From Streptococcus cuniculi (GTDB lineage: Bacteria; Bacillota; Bacilli; Lactobacillales; Streptococcaceae): a stretch of DNA of 64,000 nucleotides. Each line of letters begins with the position of its first letter. Position 1 is the first letter of the stretch. The notes beneath the pieces were generated by a model. The model was not told the origin of the DNA, made no database searches, and saw nothing but the letters and a program-made list of their open reading frames with translations. The translations under genes were made by a program, and so were the position numbers. The stretch covers positions 1 through 64,000 of the forward strand of contig NZ_MSJM01000005.1 in the NCBI RefSeq assembly GCF_001921845.1, in the 5' to 3' direction. This document shows, piece after piece, positions 45,660-55,108 of this stretch.

Positions 45660-45974
45660 ATGGTTCAAGCAGTTACTGATGCAAACTTTGTCGAAGAAAC
45701 CAAAGAAGGACTTGTGTTGATTGATTTTTGGGCAACTTGGTGTGGTCCATGCCGCATGCAAGCACCGATTTTGGAGCAATTAGCAGAAGAAGTTCATGAA
45801 GATGAGTTGAAAATTTTGAAAATGGATGTCGATGAAAATCCAAACACCGCCCGCGAATTTGGGATTATGTCCATCCCAACCCTTCTCTTCAAGAAAGACG
45901 GAGAAGTCGTAAAACAAGTCGCTGGTGTCCACAGCAAAGAGCAACTCAAAGCGATTATCGCTGAATTGGCGTAA
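45660..45974 (+). CDS. trxA: Thioredoxin
   Basis: 104 residues. Active site [13 protein letters not shown] and cis-proline loop [14 protein letters not shown] protein disulfide reductase of the cytoplasm. AAGGAG precedes the ATG. In streptococci trxA commonly follows mutS2; here two genes intervene. Confidence 0.97.
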   Translation: MVQAVTDANFVEETKEGLVLIDFWATWCGPCRMQAPILEQLAEEVHEDELKILKMDVDENPNTAREFGIMSIPTLLFKKDGEVVKQVAGVHSKEQLKAIIAELA

Positions 45975-45985
45975 ATAAACGAAAA

Positions 45986-46009
45986 AACCAAGGATTTCCT
46001 TGGTTTTTT
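45986..46009 (+). terminator. trxA terminator
   Basis: Stem AACCAAGG (45986-45993) with CCTTGGTT (45998-46005), followed by a T run. Confidence 0.85.
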
Positions 46010-46030
46010 GGTTTGTGACGGAAAGCTAGA

Positions 46031-46330
46031 TTAAAACGGCAATTTTCCAGCGAAAGTCCCTAATTTTTTCTGGGTTGTTTCATCGATTTTTGTCAGAGCT
46101 TGATTGACCGCTTGGATGGTCATCTCTTGCAAGGTTTCCAAATCATCTGGGTCTACGACTTCAGGCTTGAAATCGATGGAGATGAGCTTTTTATCGCCCG
46201 TAAAGGTCACAGAGACCAAGTCTTGGGCAGATGCCCCTGTAAATTCTGTTGCAGCAAGTTCAGCCTGGCTTTTCTCCATTTGCTTTTGCAATTTCTGCGC
46301 CTGCTTCATCATCTGTTGCATATTCATCAT
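46031..46330 (-). CDS. Nucleoid-associated protein YbaB/EbfC family
   Basis: 99 residues: N-terminal coiled coil ([20 protein letters not shown]) and the beta core [20 protein letters not shown]. Forms tweezer-like dimers that bind DNA. GGAGAAT precedes the ATG. The 281 bases to 46611 hold its promoter side (TATAAT on the minus strand near 46391), no gene. Confidence 0.95.
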   Translation of the reverse strand: MMNMQQMMKQAQKLQKQMEKSQAELAATEFTGASAQDLVSVTFTGDKKLISIDFKPEVVDPDDLETLQEMTIQAVNQALTKIDETTQKKLGTFAGKLPF

Positions 46331-46554
46331 AGTATATTATTCTCCTTTTCATCATGACTGATAAGATGATGTCATGTAATACACTCTTCATTATACCACA
46401 TTTTCAACGGAGGCTAGCGGCATAAGCGTCTAATAAAATGCGTGACAGGATAAAAAGAGGGAGCCTAGAGTGGACTTCAAAGTCTGGAAAATAAGAAAGC
46501 TCTGTCTTAAAGCCGAAGAGGGTAAGCGGGGCTAATTTGGCAAGGGAGTTGATA

Positions 46555-46583
46555 TTTACAAATCAATCAATGCCATGTATAAT
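46555..46583 (+). promoter_or_regulatory. Promoter of the secreted protein gene
   Basis: TTTACA (46555-46560), 17-bp spacer, TATAAT (46578-46583), about 29 bases before the start. Confidence 0.7.
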
Positions 46584-46611
46584 AATGGGGTATACAAAAA
46601 AGGAGAATGGT

Positions 46612-48213
46612 ATGAAAAAATTTTCGATTGCAGGCATGCTATTATTGGGCTTTTGGGTGTTGTTTGTGGGAGCGACTCCGACATCTCTTCAAGCCCAAGG
46701 AGTGGATAGTTTGCCGTCTTCAAGTGTGGTAGAAGAAAGTAGTGCTCGTTCAGAAATAACTAGTCGCCAAACGGGAACATCAACTCGTCAGTCTGATGAG
46801 CTAGAAACAAGTGTGAGTGAGCAGAGTGAAGCCCCAACGGATACTGAGACGAGTACAAGTCTAGAAGAAGTGGTTGAGGTGGAACCAGCGACCTCGGCGA
46901 CTGATACAATAGATTCAGATCAGTCAGTGTTGGAGTCATCGGACTCTGCAAGTTTAGAAAATCAAGAGAATGTTCTTCCAGCTACAGCTGAAGCAGAAAA
47001 AGCGCAACAAGAACCCACTGCAACTGAAGTGGCTATCTATCGCCTCTACAATCGATTGAATGGAGAACACTTATATACACAAGATGTGAATGAAAAAAAT
47101 GTTCTCTATAGTAGACATGGGTGGGGCTATGAGGGTGTAGCTTGGTATGCACCTAGCAAGGGAACACCAGTCTATCGTCTCTATAACCCAGTTCTTCAAA
47201 ATCATCTTTATACGGCTGATACGAATGAAGTCAATATTCTGACCAGCCGTCACGGGTGGCGAAAAGATAATAACGGTCAGCCAGTATTTTATTCGGATGG
47301 AGATGTTTCCATTTACCGTCTATACAATGCTCGTCTACGTGGTTTGCATCATTGGACCACTGATACCAATGAATATCGCATCTTACCAAAGCATAATTGG
47401 AAACAAGAAGGAGTGAAATTTAAAGCTCTGCGTCTGGGGAATCCTATCCAAACGCAGTATGCGCATGATGAGGCTATTGCTGCTAAAATTGGAACTTCCG
47501 GAGGCTATGCCTTATCACCGTCTGCCAAGATTCAATTGGTAACAGCAATCAAATCTTTCCAAGCTCAAGGCCATGATATAGGCTTTGTCATGATGGATGT
47601 CCATACAAAAAAAGGAGTAGAGTATAACGCTGACAAGCAATTCTACTCAGCAAGCACTGTAAAAGGTCCATTTGTTGCGAGTCTAGCTGCTAAGAACCCA
47701 CGTGCTCTTAGAAATAGTGTTGGGACCATGCAAAATGTGCTACGTTATTCTAGCAATGACGGCTATGAATATTTGGCCAATGCTTACGGTTTTTCCAGTC
47801 TATCTGCTTGGGCATCCGAAGCAGGTGTGCGGACCAGTATTGCTAGAAAACTCTATCCATACTATAGTAGCCGTGAACTCTTCAAGTTATGGCAACGGAA
47901 TTATGAGTATTTTACCAATGACAAAACAGGTCAGCAGGTTGGTCTATGGTTTGAAAATCCAAATTTATCGCCCATTAAGAGTGTTTTAGGCAGCCGGTAC
48001 CGTGTCCGTAGTAAAGCAGGATGGATTGGCTATCCAGGTTATCATGCAGCTAGTGATGCAGGCATTGTCTATGCCAAGTCTGGTCCTTACATCATTGCTA
48101 TTATGACAGATGCTGACGCTAAATTACCAATGCTCAATACCACTGTTTCAGCCTTGAATAATATTATACTTGCTTTGAATGAGACCCATACAGAAATGGC
48201 AGAGCTGGAATAG
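46612..48213 (+). CDS. Secreted serine-hydrolase (beta-lactamase-fold) protein with DUF5648-like repeats
   Basis: 533 residues. Sec signal peptide (KKFSIAGMLLLGFWVLFVGA, cleavage after LQA), a 100-residue Ser/Thr/Glu-rich stalk, then three repeats of about 45 residues each starting YRLYN and containing HLYT or HHWT (about 140-275), as in DUF5648 proteins. The C-terminal half is a class A beta-lactamase/transpeptidase-like fold: YSASTVKGPF (SxxK), RYSSNDGYE (SxN) and RSKAGWIG in place of the KTG box. There is no LPXTG or membrane anchor; the tail ends MAELE. It could be a cell-wall hydrolase or adhesin-like enzyme; antibiotic hydrolysis is not implied. AAAGGAG precedes the ATG. Confidence 0.88.
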   Translation: MKKFSIAGMLLLGFWVLFVGATPTSLQAQGVDSLPSSSVVEESSARSEITSRQTGTSTRQSDELETSVSEQSEAPTDTETSTSLEEVVEVEPATSATDTIDSDQSVLESSDSASLENQENVLPATAEAEKAQQEPTATEVAIYRLYNRLNGEHLYTQDVNEKNVLYSRHGWGYEGVAWYAPSKGTPVYRLYNPVLQNHLYTADTNEVNILTSRHGWRKDNNGQPVFYSDGDVSIYRLYNARLRGLHHWTTDTNEYRILPKHNWKQEGVKFKALRLGNPIQTQYAHDEAIAAKIGTSGGYALSPSAKIQLVTAIKSFQAQGHDIGFVMMDVHTKKGVEYNADKQFYSASTVKGPFVASLAAKNPRALRNSVGTMQNVLRYSSNDGYEYLANAYGFSSLSAWASEAGVRTSIARKLYPYYSSRELFKLWQRNYEYFTNDKTGQQVGLWFENPNLSPIKSVLGSRYRVRSKAGWIGYPGYHAASDAGIVYAKSGPYIIAIMTDADAKLPMLNTTVSALNNIILALNETHTEMAELE

Positions 48214-48307
48214 AACGTTATTTTTAAAGGTTGCTTCATTATGAGGGATAGGAAAAGAAATAGCGGAAGAGAAAAGGGAATAGTTTACCCTATTGCCAAC
48301 CCATGCT

Positions 48308-48456
48308 ATGCTTAATCCTCAAAATTTTTATAATCTCTTAGACCAGTCTTTCAGCTGGCGCGTCTGTTGATGAGAAGAGAGTTTAAGGAACAGTTTGAAG
48401 CAGCAAGGACCAGTCAAGAGATTGAACAGCTCTTGAAATCTTCCTTGGACTTGTAA
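48308..48456 (+). pseudogene. Short frameshifted gene remnant, unknown family
   Basis: One frame reads MLNPQNFYNLLDQSFSWRV and then stops; a shift near 48365 restores a plausible end, MRREFKEQFEAARTSQEIEQ followed by LLKSSLDL and a stop at 48454-48456. The composition looks protein-like and differs from the surrounding spacer, so I read it as the tail of a decayed gene. I do not recognise the family. Nothing else is visible from 48214 to the agaS promoter. Confidence 0.35.
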
Positions 48457-48524
48457 GAAATGAAAAACAGAATATCGTTGGCAGGGATGTCAACGATATT
48501 TTTGATATATTAACCTACTTTTTA

Positions 48525-48553
48525 TTGACGAAAGCGTTTTTATGGAGTATAAT
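48525..48553 (+). promoter_or_regulatory. agaS promoter with a cre-like spacer
   Basis: TTGACG (48525-48530), 17-bp spacer, TATAAT (48548-48553). The spacer holds ACGAAAGCGTTTTT, a partial match to the CcpA cre consensus, which would give glucose repression. Confidence 0.65.
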
Positions 48554-48592
48554 AAAAGAAAAACTGGTTATAACCACTATAGAGGAGGTCCT

Positions 48593-49756
48593 ATGTTTCA
48601 TTTACCAAAAGAAGAATTGGAACGACTAGGTGCGATTATCACGGCGCCTGAAATTTATCAGCAACCGGGCTTGTGGAAAGAGGCCTATCAACTCTATCAT
48701 GACAAGTTAGAGACGATTACAGCATTTTTGAATGACATTAAAGCAAAACATGACTTTGTGCAGGTCATCTTTACAGGTGCTGGAACATCAGACTTTGTGG
48801 GTCAAAGCATTGCCAATCATTTGAATCAGGTCAATGACATGAAGCATATCCGCTTTGTGACAGTCGGTACGGTGGAAATTGTCAGTCGTCCACATGATTA
48901 TCTACAGGCAGATATTCCAACGATTCTCGTATCCTTTGCCCGTAGCGGAAATTCTCCAGAGAGCTTGGCGACCGTTGAGATTGCTAAAAAACTAGTCGAT
49001 ACCCTCTACCAAGTGACCATTACCTGTGCACCGGAAGGGAAATTGGCTCAAGCAGCAGAAGGTGATGCTACCAATCTGCTCTTGCTTCAACCAGCGCTTT
49101 CAAATGACAAAGGCTTTGCGATGACAGGCAGTTATACCTGTATGGCCTTGACAGCCTTGTTGGTATTTTCACCTGAAACACCAGAAGTAAAAGCAGGCTG
49201 GGTGGAAACTATTGCACGCCTTGGGCAAGATGTTTTAGACCGTGAAGATTATGTGCAAGAATTGGTGAACCTAGACTTTGAACGTGTGATTTACCTAGGA
49301 GCTGGTGGTTTCTACGGCCTTGCCCACGAAGCACAGTTGAAGATTCTGGAATTGACAGCAGGAAAAATTGCGACCATGTACGAGTCTCCACTCGGCTTCC
49401 GTCATGGACCAAAATCGCTGATCAATGAGAAGACCATTGTCATTCTGTTCACATCAAACGATGCCTACACCAGACAATACGATGTCGACTTGGTCAACGA
49501 AGTCTATGGTGATCAGATTGCAGCTCGTATCGTTGCGCTGTCAGCAGATACATTGATCAATACCGAGGCACCGAACTTAGTCCTAGCAGAAGGCGGTTCC
49601 AGTTTACCAGATGTCTTCTTGACCTTCCCATACATTTTATTTGGTCAAACCTTTGCCATTATGACAGCATTGAAATGCAAGAATCTCCCAGACACACCAT
49701 CGCCAACAGGAACAGTCAACCGTGTCGTACAGGGAGTGACCATTCACCCATTATAG
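48593..49756 (+). CDS. agaS: SIS-domain isomerase AgaS (galactosamine-6-phosphate deaminase/isomerase type)
   Basis: 387 residues with two SIS domains: FTGAGTSDFVGQSIANHL and ARSGNSPESLATVE in the first, LGAGGFYGLAHEAQLKILEL and ESPLGFRHGPKSL in the second. AgaS converts amino-sugar phosphates such as galactosamine-6-phosphate to tagatose-6-phosphate. AGAGGAGG lies before the ATG. It stands alone here without its usual PTS. Confidence 0.92.
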   Translation: MFHLPKEELERLGAIITAPEIYQQPGLWKEAYQLYHDKLETITAFLNDIKAKHDFVQVIFTGAGTSDFVGQSIANHLNQVNDMKHIRFVTVGTVEIVSRPHDYLQADIPTILVSFARSGNSPESLATVEIAKKLVDTLYQVTITCAPEGKLAQAAEGDATNLLLLQPALSNDKGFAMTGSYTCMALTALLVFSPETPEVKAGWVETIARLGQDVLDREDYVQELVNLDFERVIYLGAGGFYGLAHEAQLKILELTAGKIATMYESPLGFRHGPKSLINEKTIVILFTSNDAYTRQYDVDLVNEVYGDQIAARIVALSADTLINTEAPNLVLAEGGSSLPDVFLTFPYILFGQTFAIMTALKCKNLPDTPSPTGTVNRVVQGVTIHPL

Positions 49757-49894
49757 GATTCAAAAGAGAAGGTTAGGCTGGATGGGAATGAGAGACGCTT
49801 TACCCTATTTATCTTTTTCCTAGTACAGACTAGCTTTCGAAGATTCGCTTCTTTTCTTCTGGATACTGAAAGAAGGGGAACGATATTGAACAAA

Positions 49895-49928
49895 AAAGCA
49901 GGAGAGTTTGAGACTCTCCTGCTTTTGG
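49895..49928. terminator. Bidirectional terminator between agaS and pepX
   Basis: Perfect 13-bp arms (49895-49907 and 49913-49925) with a 5-nt loop, between convergent genes. Confidence 0.85.
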
Positions 49929-52199
49929 TTATTCATGAGGTAAGATTAATAGCGAATGGTCCAAATCGACGTCAAGCTGCCAGTCGCCGTTGTCGCGAAT
50001 GGTGCATTCAAAGTCTGTTGTATAAAGGATGACACGCAGAGTAGCGTTCTTGCCTAACTTGTAAATAGTCGGCTGCAATTCCCACTCAAGCTCCATCCAT
50101 TCCCCTGCAGGTACTCTTTCAATTGTGAGCAGGTCGTTGCGGTTTTGCAGATTGAGATAGCCCTTAGTGATGACGCGGTGTGGGCTTTCCACAAAGGGGA
50201 GCTCCATCAAGTTTTCCGTAGCGTAGAAGCGGCCGTTGTCGAGACTAGCACGGGCTTTCATGGCTGGAATGGGAGCGAGGCGCTTGGCTGGTCCCAAGTC
50301 CAATACTTGCGCTGATAAAAGTCCTTTTGCGACGCTTGATTTGACACGCAATTGCAAGCGCGCCCGCCCATTTAGGTGCAGGGCTTCTGAAAGCGGAATA
50401 TCAATCGTGATTTGCTGGGCCTTGTTTTCAAAGAGGTCTTGGAGGAAACGTGGGTAGGATTTGCCATATGTTGCAAATTGCTCTTCTGGGTACTGATTTT
50501 GAATGGTGCGGATGCCGTTTCCGAGAGGGAAGGTCCTTTCTTCTTGTCCACCAAATTGAGCCAATTCTGTCCATGTCTGCGGCATGCTATTGTCCTGCCA
50601 GATGATGTCAGGAAGCTGATAGTGGTTTTCCTGCCCGAGTAGCTTTTGCGTGAGCAAGGCATTCATCGCTTCCCTAAAATCAATCGACTGCCAGTTATTC
50701 ATGTAGACATGAGCGCCATTGTGGAAGAAGAGGTGCTTGGATACATGGTTTGGCAAGGCGTGAAACATATTCCAGACATGAATGGGCTTGACATTCCAGT
50801 CTTGTGAGCCATGGGTAAAGACAACTTCACACCGCACCTGCTCTGCCTGAAGGAGATAGTTGCGGTCATGCCAGTATTGATTATAGTCGCCAGACGTGCG
50901 TTCAAGCGCCTGTCTTTCAGCATCAATTGCTGCTTGATACTGGGTCTTATTTCGCAGGAAATCGCCTGCTTGCAGGCTTCTAGAATAGGTGAGTGCCGTC
51001 AAGCTATCCAAGTCTTCACCCGGGTAGCCTCCAGGGCTTGTCACAAGACCATTTTCCCGATAGTAGTTGTACCAAGACGAGATACCAGCTTCCGCAATCA
51101 CAACCTCTAACCCCTCTACAGCTGTTGTCGCAAGGGCGTTTGACATGGTGCCGAGATAAGATAGTCCTGTTGTAGCCACTTTACCGCTTGCCCAATCAGC
51201 GAGGACAAGCTGCGAGCGGCTGTGATCTGTATAGGCTCTTGCCCGACCATTGAGCCAGTCAATCACGGCCTTAAAGCTGTAGACCTGTTGGTAGTCGCCC
51301 GAGGTCATCATGCCTGTAGAGCCGAGAGTTCCGACACCTGATACGTGGATGCTGGCAAAGCCACGGGCTAGGAAATAGTCGTTGAGCGAGTAAGAGCCGA
51401 TGTGTGCGACCTTTTCTGTTGCGCTGCTGATAGGAAGTGGGCGTTGGTCAGCAGGGATCGTTGCGGTGCTTGGTGGCGCTACCTCGATGGTGTGGGGCTC
51501 TTTGATGGCGAGTTCGCCCTCCATTTTATGGAGCGCCTTGTCGCTGGCCTGGTCATTCACTCCCTGATGATAGGGGCTGTTGGTGATGACCGCAGGGATT
51601 TTTCCTGCGAAGGCTGGACGTAAAATCGACACCTTAACGATGTCTGTCTGCCCAGATTGGGTCGTATCAACAGGTGTTTCAACATAGACCACTTCACGAA
51701 TCACGTCGCTCGTTGAGAATGTCGCTAAAGCCTTTCCATTGAAGAAATGGTAGGTCTGATCTTCAGGAATGAAACCGTCGCTGACCAGTTGGTCTATTAG
51801 GGTATTCCCAGACTTGGTGCGGGTGACCAGAAGCTGGTAGAGGTTTTCGATGAGAGGACCATAGGTAATTGGAAATCGGCTGTTTGAGACAAAGTCCATG
51901 ACATCTGTGTAGTCAACCCCAGGCACAAATCCGAGTAGCTGAAAAGCCACTTGATAGAAGATTTGAGGTGATAATTCGTCGTCTGACTGAAAGAAGCTCA
52001 ACAGGTCAGTCTCCCAGTCGGCGATGAGATTGGACAGGGGAAAGTCCGTATTTTTTGTCAAAAAGAAAACCTTGCGGACAAAGTGTTCTAAATTTTCCTT
52101 GTCGCCGAGTTCAGGCTGGAGTGAGAATCCCAAGTCTGCAAGCTCTGCTAGCATGGTTTTTGGGGGTGTTTGGATATAAGAAAATTGATTAAAACGCAT
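49929..52199 (-). CDS. pepX: Xaa-Pro dipeptidyl-peptidase
   Basis: 756 residues, family S15. N-terminal helical domain, alpha/beta-hydrolase core with the nucleophile in [15 protein letters not shown], then [10 protein letters not shown] and the catalytic His in [13 protein letters not shown], and a C-terminal jelly roll. It removes X-Pro dipeptides from peptides in the cytoplasm or at the surface. AGGAG precedes the ATG at 52199. Confidence 0.97.
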   Translation of the reverse strand: MRFNQFSYIQTPPKTMLAELADLGFSLQPELGDKENLEHFVRKVFFLTKNTDFPLSNLIADWETDLLSFFQSDDELSPQIFYQVAFQLLGFVPGVDYTDVMDFVSNSRFPITYGPLIENLYQLLVTRTKSGNTLIDQLVSDGFIPEDQTYHFFNGKALATFSTSDVIREVVYVETPVDTTQSGQTDIVKVSILRPAFAGKIPAVITNSPYHQGVNDQASDKALHKMEGELAIKEPHTIEVAPPSTATIPADQRPLPISSATEKVAHIGSYSLNDYFLARGFASIHVSGVGTLGSTGMMTSGDYQQVYSFKAVIDWLNGRARAYTDHSRSQLVLADWASGKVATTGLSYLGTMSNALATTAVEGLEVVIAEAGISSWYNYYRENGLVTSPGGYPGEDLDSLTALTYSRSLQAGDFLRNKTQYQAAIDAERQALERTSGDYNQYWHDRNYLLQAEQVRCEVVFTHGSQDWNVKPIHVWNMFHALPNHVSKHLFFHNGAHVYMNNWQSIDFREAMNALLTQKLLGQENHYQLPDIIWQDNSMPQTWTELAQFGGQEERTFPLGNGIRTIQNQYPEEQFATYGKSYPRFLQDLFENKAQQITIDIPLSEALHLNGRARLQLRVKSSVAKGLLSAQVLDLGPAKRLAPIPAMKARASLDNGRFYATENLMELPFVESPHRVITKGYLNLQNRNDLLTIERVPAGEWMELEWELQPTIYKLGKNATLRVILYTTDFECTIRDNGDWQLDVDLDHSLLILPHE

Positions 52200-52290
52200 A
52201 CATTCTCCTAAATGTTAAAATAGTCTTTACATTACCTATTATAGCTGATACAATAGTGTTTGTCTAAAAATTATCGGAGGATATGAAAAA

Positions 52291-53142
52291 ATGGATGTAG
52301 CAGTACATATTAAGTACATTACAGAATTTCTTGCCACAGCTTTGCTTATTATCTTAGGTAACGGAACAGTGGCGAATGTGGACTTGAAAGGCACAAAAGG
52401 AAACAACGCAGGTTGGATTTTGATTGCCATCGGTTATGGCTTGGCAGTGATGATGCCAGCGTTGATGTTCGGAAATGTTTCTGGAAACCACATCAACCCA
52501 GCTTTCACACTTGGTTTAGCAGTATCAGGTTACTTTGATTGGGCCTTGGTTCCAGGATATATCGCAGCACAATTGCTTGGAGCGATTGCAGGTCAAGCAG
52601 TAGTCGTTGGTGTTTACCGTCCTTACTTCATGAAAACAGAAAATCCAAATCATGTTTTGGGATCATTTTCAACGATTTCAGCACTTGATGACGGGACAGT
52701 AGCGAGCCGTAAAGCATCATGGATTAACGGATTCTTGAACGAGTTCTTCGGTTCATTCGTCTTGTTCTTCGGTGCAATGGCGATTACCAAACACTACTTC
52801 GGTGCAGAAGTGCTTAGTTTTGCAACAAAACAAGGGGTAGATTTATCTGACCCAGCCATGAAAGTTCAAATGAGTAATTTCTTGAACCCAGGGTTGAACG
52901 TGGCTCACTTGGCACTTGGTTTCTTGGTAATGGCTCTTGTAGCGGCTGTCGGTGGTCCAACTGGTCCAGCGCTTAACCCAGCTCGTGACTTGGGTCCACG
53001 TATCTTGCACCAATTGTTACCAAAATCTGTTCTTGGTCAAGCCAAAGCTGATTCAAAATGGTGGTACGCATGGGTACCAGTCCTTGCGCCAATCGCAGCA
53101 GGTATCAGTGCGGTTGCACTTTACAAACTCATCTACGGATAA
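52291..53142 (+). CDS. Aquaporin/glycerol facilitator (MIP family)
   Basis: 283 residues, six spans and the two NPA boxes (GNHINPAFTLG; GPALNPARDLGPR). The length and a long third loop match the streptococcal and lactococcal Gla/GlpF-like channels that carry glycerol and water. Divergent from pepX, the usual arrangement in these bacteria. GGAGG precedes the ATG. Confidence 0.94.
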   Translation: MDVAVHIKYITEFLATALLIILGNGTVANVDLKGTKGNNAGWILIAIGYGLAVMMPALMFGNVSGNHINPAFTLGLAVSGYFDWALVPGYIAAQLLGAIAGQAVVVGVYRPYFMKTENPNHVLGSFSTISALDDGTVASRKASWINGFLNEFFGSFVLFFGAMAITKHYFGAEVLSFATKQGVDLSDPAMKVQMSNFLNPGLNVAHLALGFLVMALVAAVGGPTGPALNPARDLGPRILHQLLPKSVLGQAKADSKWWYAWVPVLAPIAAGISAVALYKLIYG

Positions 53143-53147
53143 AACAA

Positions 53148-53173
53148 AAAGAGGCCTTGTAGCCTCTTTTGTT
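53148..53173 (+). terminator. Aquaporin gene terminator
   Basis: Arms AAAGAGGC (53148-53155) and GCCTCTTT (53162-53169) followed by T residues. Confidence 0.8.
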
Positions 53174-53276
53174 GTCTAAAGATAAGAAGATTTTACTTTC
53201 AATCTACAGTCAATTATTTGTAAATTTTAGCGTTTTCCATTACAATAGAGAGGTACTGAAGTAAGGGAAATGGAGT

Positions 53277-54008
53277 ATGGTGAAAGTAAAGAAGATGATT
53301 CCAGCTATTCGAATAAACAATCGTGGCGCAAATCAGCGCTTTTTAGAAGACAATCTCGGATTTAAGACCTATTTGGAAGATGCTGCTTTTGCAGAATTTG
53401 GAGCGAAAGAAAGTCCAGAGATTAAGCTTATTTTGGTAGAGTCACCAAGTATGCGGACACGGGCTGTGAAAGGTCCTAAAAAGTTGCACAAAGTCGTGAT
53501 ACAGGTGGAGCATCCCGCAGAAATCGAGGCTCTGTTAGCGCGTGGTGCGGTCTTTACTAAGCTCTATAAAGGGGCTCGCGGCTACGCTTTTGAAACTATT
53601 TCGCCAGAAAATGATTGCTTCTTGCTTCACGCAGAAGATGATGCTTCACAACTTGTGGAAATCTTACCACCAGTAGTCTTTCAGGCCTTGGACGGTTTTG
53701 AAAAATTGACGGCATTTTCCGTTGAAACAATTGTTATCAACACGCCACAACCCGAAAAAAGTCGTAGCTTTTATGAGCAAATCTTGCCAGGGCAGCAAAT
53801 GCTTGCCTTCCGTGAAGCAGTCGGAGAAGATTTGCTTGCTTCTAGCGAGTCCACTTGGGACTTAGACAGCTTGCGCATCCCTGTTTCAGCCGATATGGAT
53901 TGGGCAACTTTAGAAGAAAAGCTACAGGCTCCTTTCTTTAAGGATAAGAAAGAGCGCTTCTTACAGACAAAGGATATGAGCAATATTGAGCTGTGGTTTG
54001 AAAAATGA
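53277..54008 (+). CDS. cppA: CppA family protein
   Basis: 243 residues with CppA N- and C-terminal VOC-like domains: MIPAIRINNRGANQRFLEDN, LGFKTYLEDAAFAEFG, VESPSMRTRAVKGPKKL, and the second half starting FSVETIVINTPQ. CppA was described in streptococci as a C3-degrading proteinase, but the fold is that of glyoxalase-like proteins and there is no signal peptide. ATG at 53277 or GTG at 53280 both fit. Its end overlaps the next gene by 4 bp. Confidence 0.93.
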   Translation: MVKVKKMIPAIRINNRGANQRFLEDNLGFKTYLEDAAFAEFGAKESPEIKLILVESPSMRTRAVKGPKKLHKVVIQVEHPAEIEALLARGAVFTKLYKGARGYAFETISPENDCFLLHAEDDASQLVEILPPVVFQALDGFEKLTAFSVETIVINTPQPEKSRSFYEQILPGQQMLAFREAVGEDLLASSESTWDLDSLRIPVSADMDWATLEEKLQAPFFKDKKERFLQTKDMSNIELWFEK

Positions 54009-54937
54009 AAGCTATCTTAGAAAAAATCGAGCAGCAAATAGCAGAAGGATTATACCGAGGGGCGAGTCTAGCCCTCTATCATCAGGGTAAATGGGAAGAA
54101 TATTACCTCGGTCATAGTGAGGAAAGCGTCGTAACGCAAGCGGGATTGACCTATGATTTGGCATCTGTTTCAAAGGTTGTCGGAGTAGGCACAGTCCTGA
54201 TTTTTTTACTACAAGAGGGAACCATCGAGCTAGATAAGCCTCTTGTGACTTATTACCCTCGTTTTCATGACAAGAGTGTGACCATTCGTCAACTTGTCAC
54301 CCATACGACAGGGATTGACCCTTATATTCCCAATCGGGATTCTCTAGATTTTGCAGGATTAAAAGAGGCGATTGAAGCGATTGAGGTGACAGGTGATAAG
54401 CAGTTTCGCTATACCGATATCAACCTGATTTTGCTTGGCTTTATGCTGGAAGAGTTGCTCGGTCAGCCCCTAGATGTCATCTTACAGGAGCGTATCTTTA
54501 TACCGTGGGGGATGGAAGAAACACAGTTTGGGCCTGTTTCTCCTGCTGTTCCGACCGTCAAGGGAGTACAGGCAGGTATGGTCCATGATCCTAAGGCCAA
54601 GGTATTGGGAGTACATTGTGGCTCTGCGGGCCTATTTTCAACTGTAGAGGACTTGAAAGTCTTTCTCGACCATTATCTGCAAGAGGAGTTTGCGAGACAT
54701 CTGGCTCACAATATCAGCACATCAAAACCTCGTTCCCTTGTCTGGAATCTTGAGGACGGTGGTTGGCTGGATCACACAGGCTATACAGGTCCTTTTCTGT
54801 TGGTCAATCCCAAGCAGCAGCTAGCAGCCATTTTTCTCACCAATCGTACCTATGATGAGGACAATCGTCCCTTGTGGATTGAGAAACGTAGAGAGTTGTA
54901 TCAGGTCATCGTGACAGCTCTGGAAAGCCAAACTTAA
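54005..54937 (+). CDS. Serine hydrolase (class C beta-lactamase/PBP-like)
   Basis: 310 residues. The catalytic SxxK is SVSK in LASVSKVVGVG (about residue 57) and a Y-x-D/N motif is in FRYTDINLILLG. No signal peptide or span, so it is cytoplasmic or released. The family includes esterases and D-amino peptidases. Coupled to cppA by a 4-bp overlap. Confidence 0.92.
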   Translation: MKAILEKIEQQIAEGLYRGASLALYHQGKWEEYYLGHSEESVVTQAGLTYDLASVSKVVGVGTVLIFLLQEGTIELDKPLVTYYPRFHDKSVTIRQLVTHTTGIDPYIPNRDSLDFAGLKEAIEAIEVTGDKQFRYTDINLILLGFMLEELLGQPLDVILQERIFIPWGMEETQFGPVSPAVPTVKGVQAGMVHDPKAKVLGVHCGSAGLFSTVEDLKVFLDHYLQEEFARHLAHNISTSKPRSLVWNLEDGGWLDHTGYTGPFLLVNPKQQLAAIFLTNRTYDEDNRPLWIEKRRELYQVIVTALESQT

Positions 54938-54962
54938 CGTACATAGACAATAATCAATAAGA

Positions 54963-54996
54963 AAAGTAGTTCTGATTTCTCAGAACTACTTTTTAA
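54963..54996 (+). terminator. Terminator after the serine hydrolase gene
   Basis: 13-bp arms (54963-54975 and 54980-54992) with a 4-nt loop, ending in TTTTT. Confidence 0.85.
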
Positions 54997-55001
54997 AATC
55001 T

Positions 55002-55108
55002 TATACTCTATAAAAATCAGAGTCTAACTAGGCAACGAAACCGTAGATAGAACTAAAGTTCATCAAGGTGAGTTAACAACGTTAGAGTTTGATTTTTGAC
55101 GAGTCTTA
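55002..55108 (-). repeat. 107-bp RUP-like repeat, copy B, ending in the pflB stop codon
   Basis: Reverse-complement partner of 35991-36097. Its outer end supplies TTA at 55106-55108, which is the pflB TAA stop on the minus strand. It also separates the pflB end from the terminator at 54963. Confidence 0.7.

Noticed and set aside
46612-48213. Antibiotic-resistance beta-lactamase
   Set aside because: The KTG box is KAG, a long stalk and glycan-type repeats are present, and such folds in streptococci are usually not antibiotic hydrolases.
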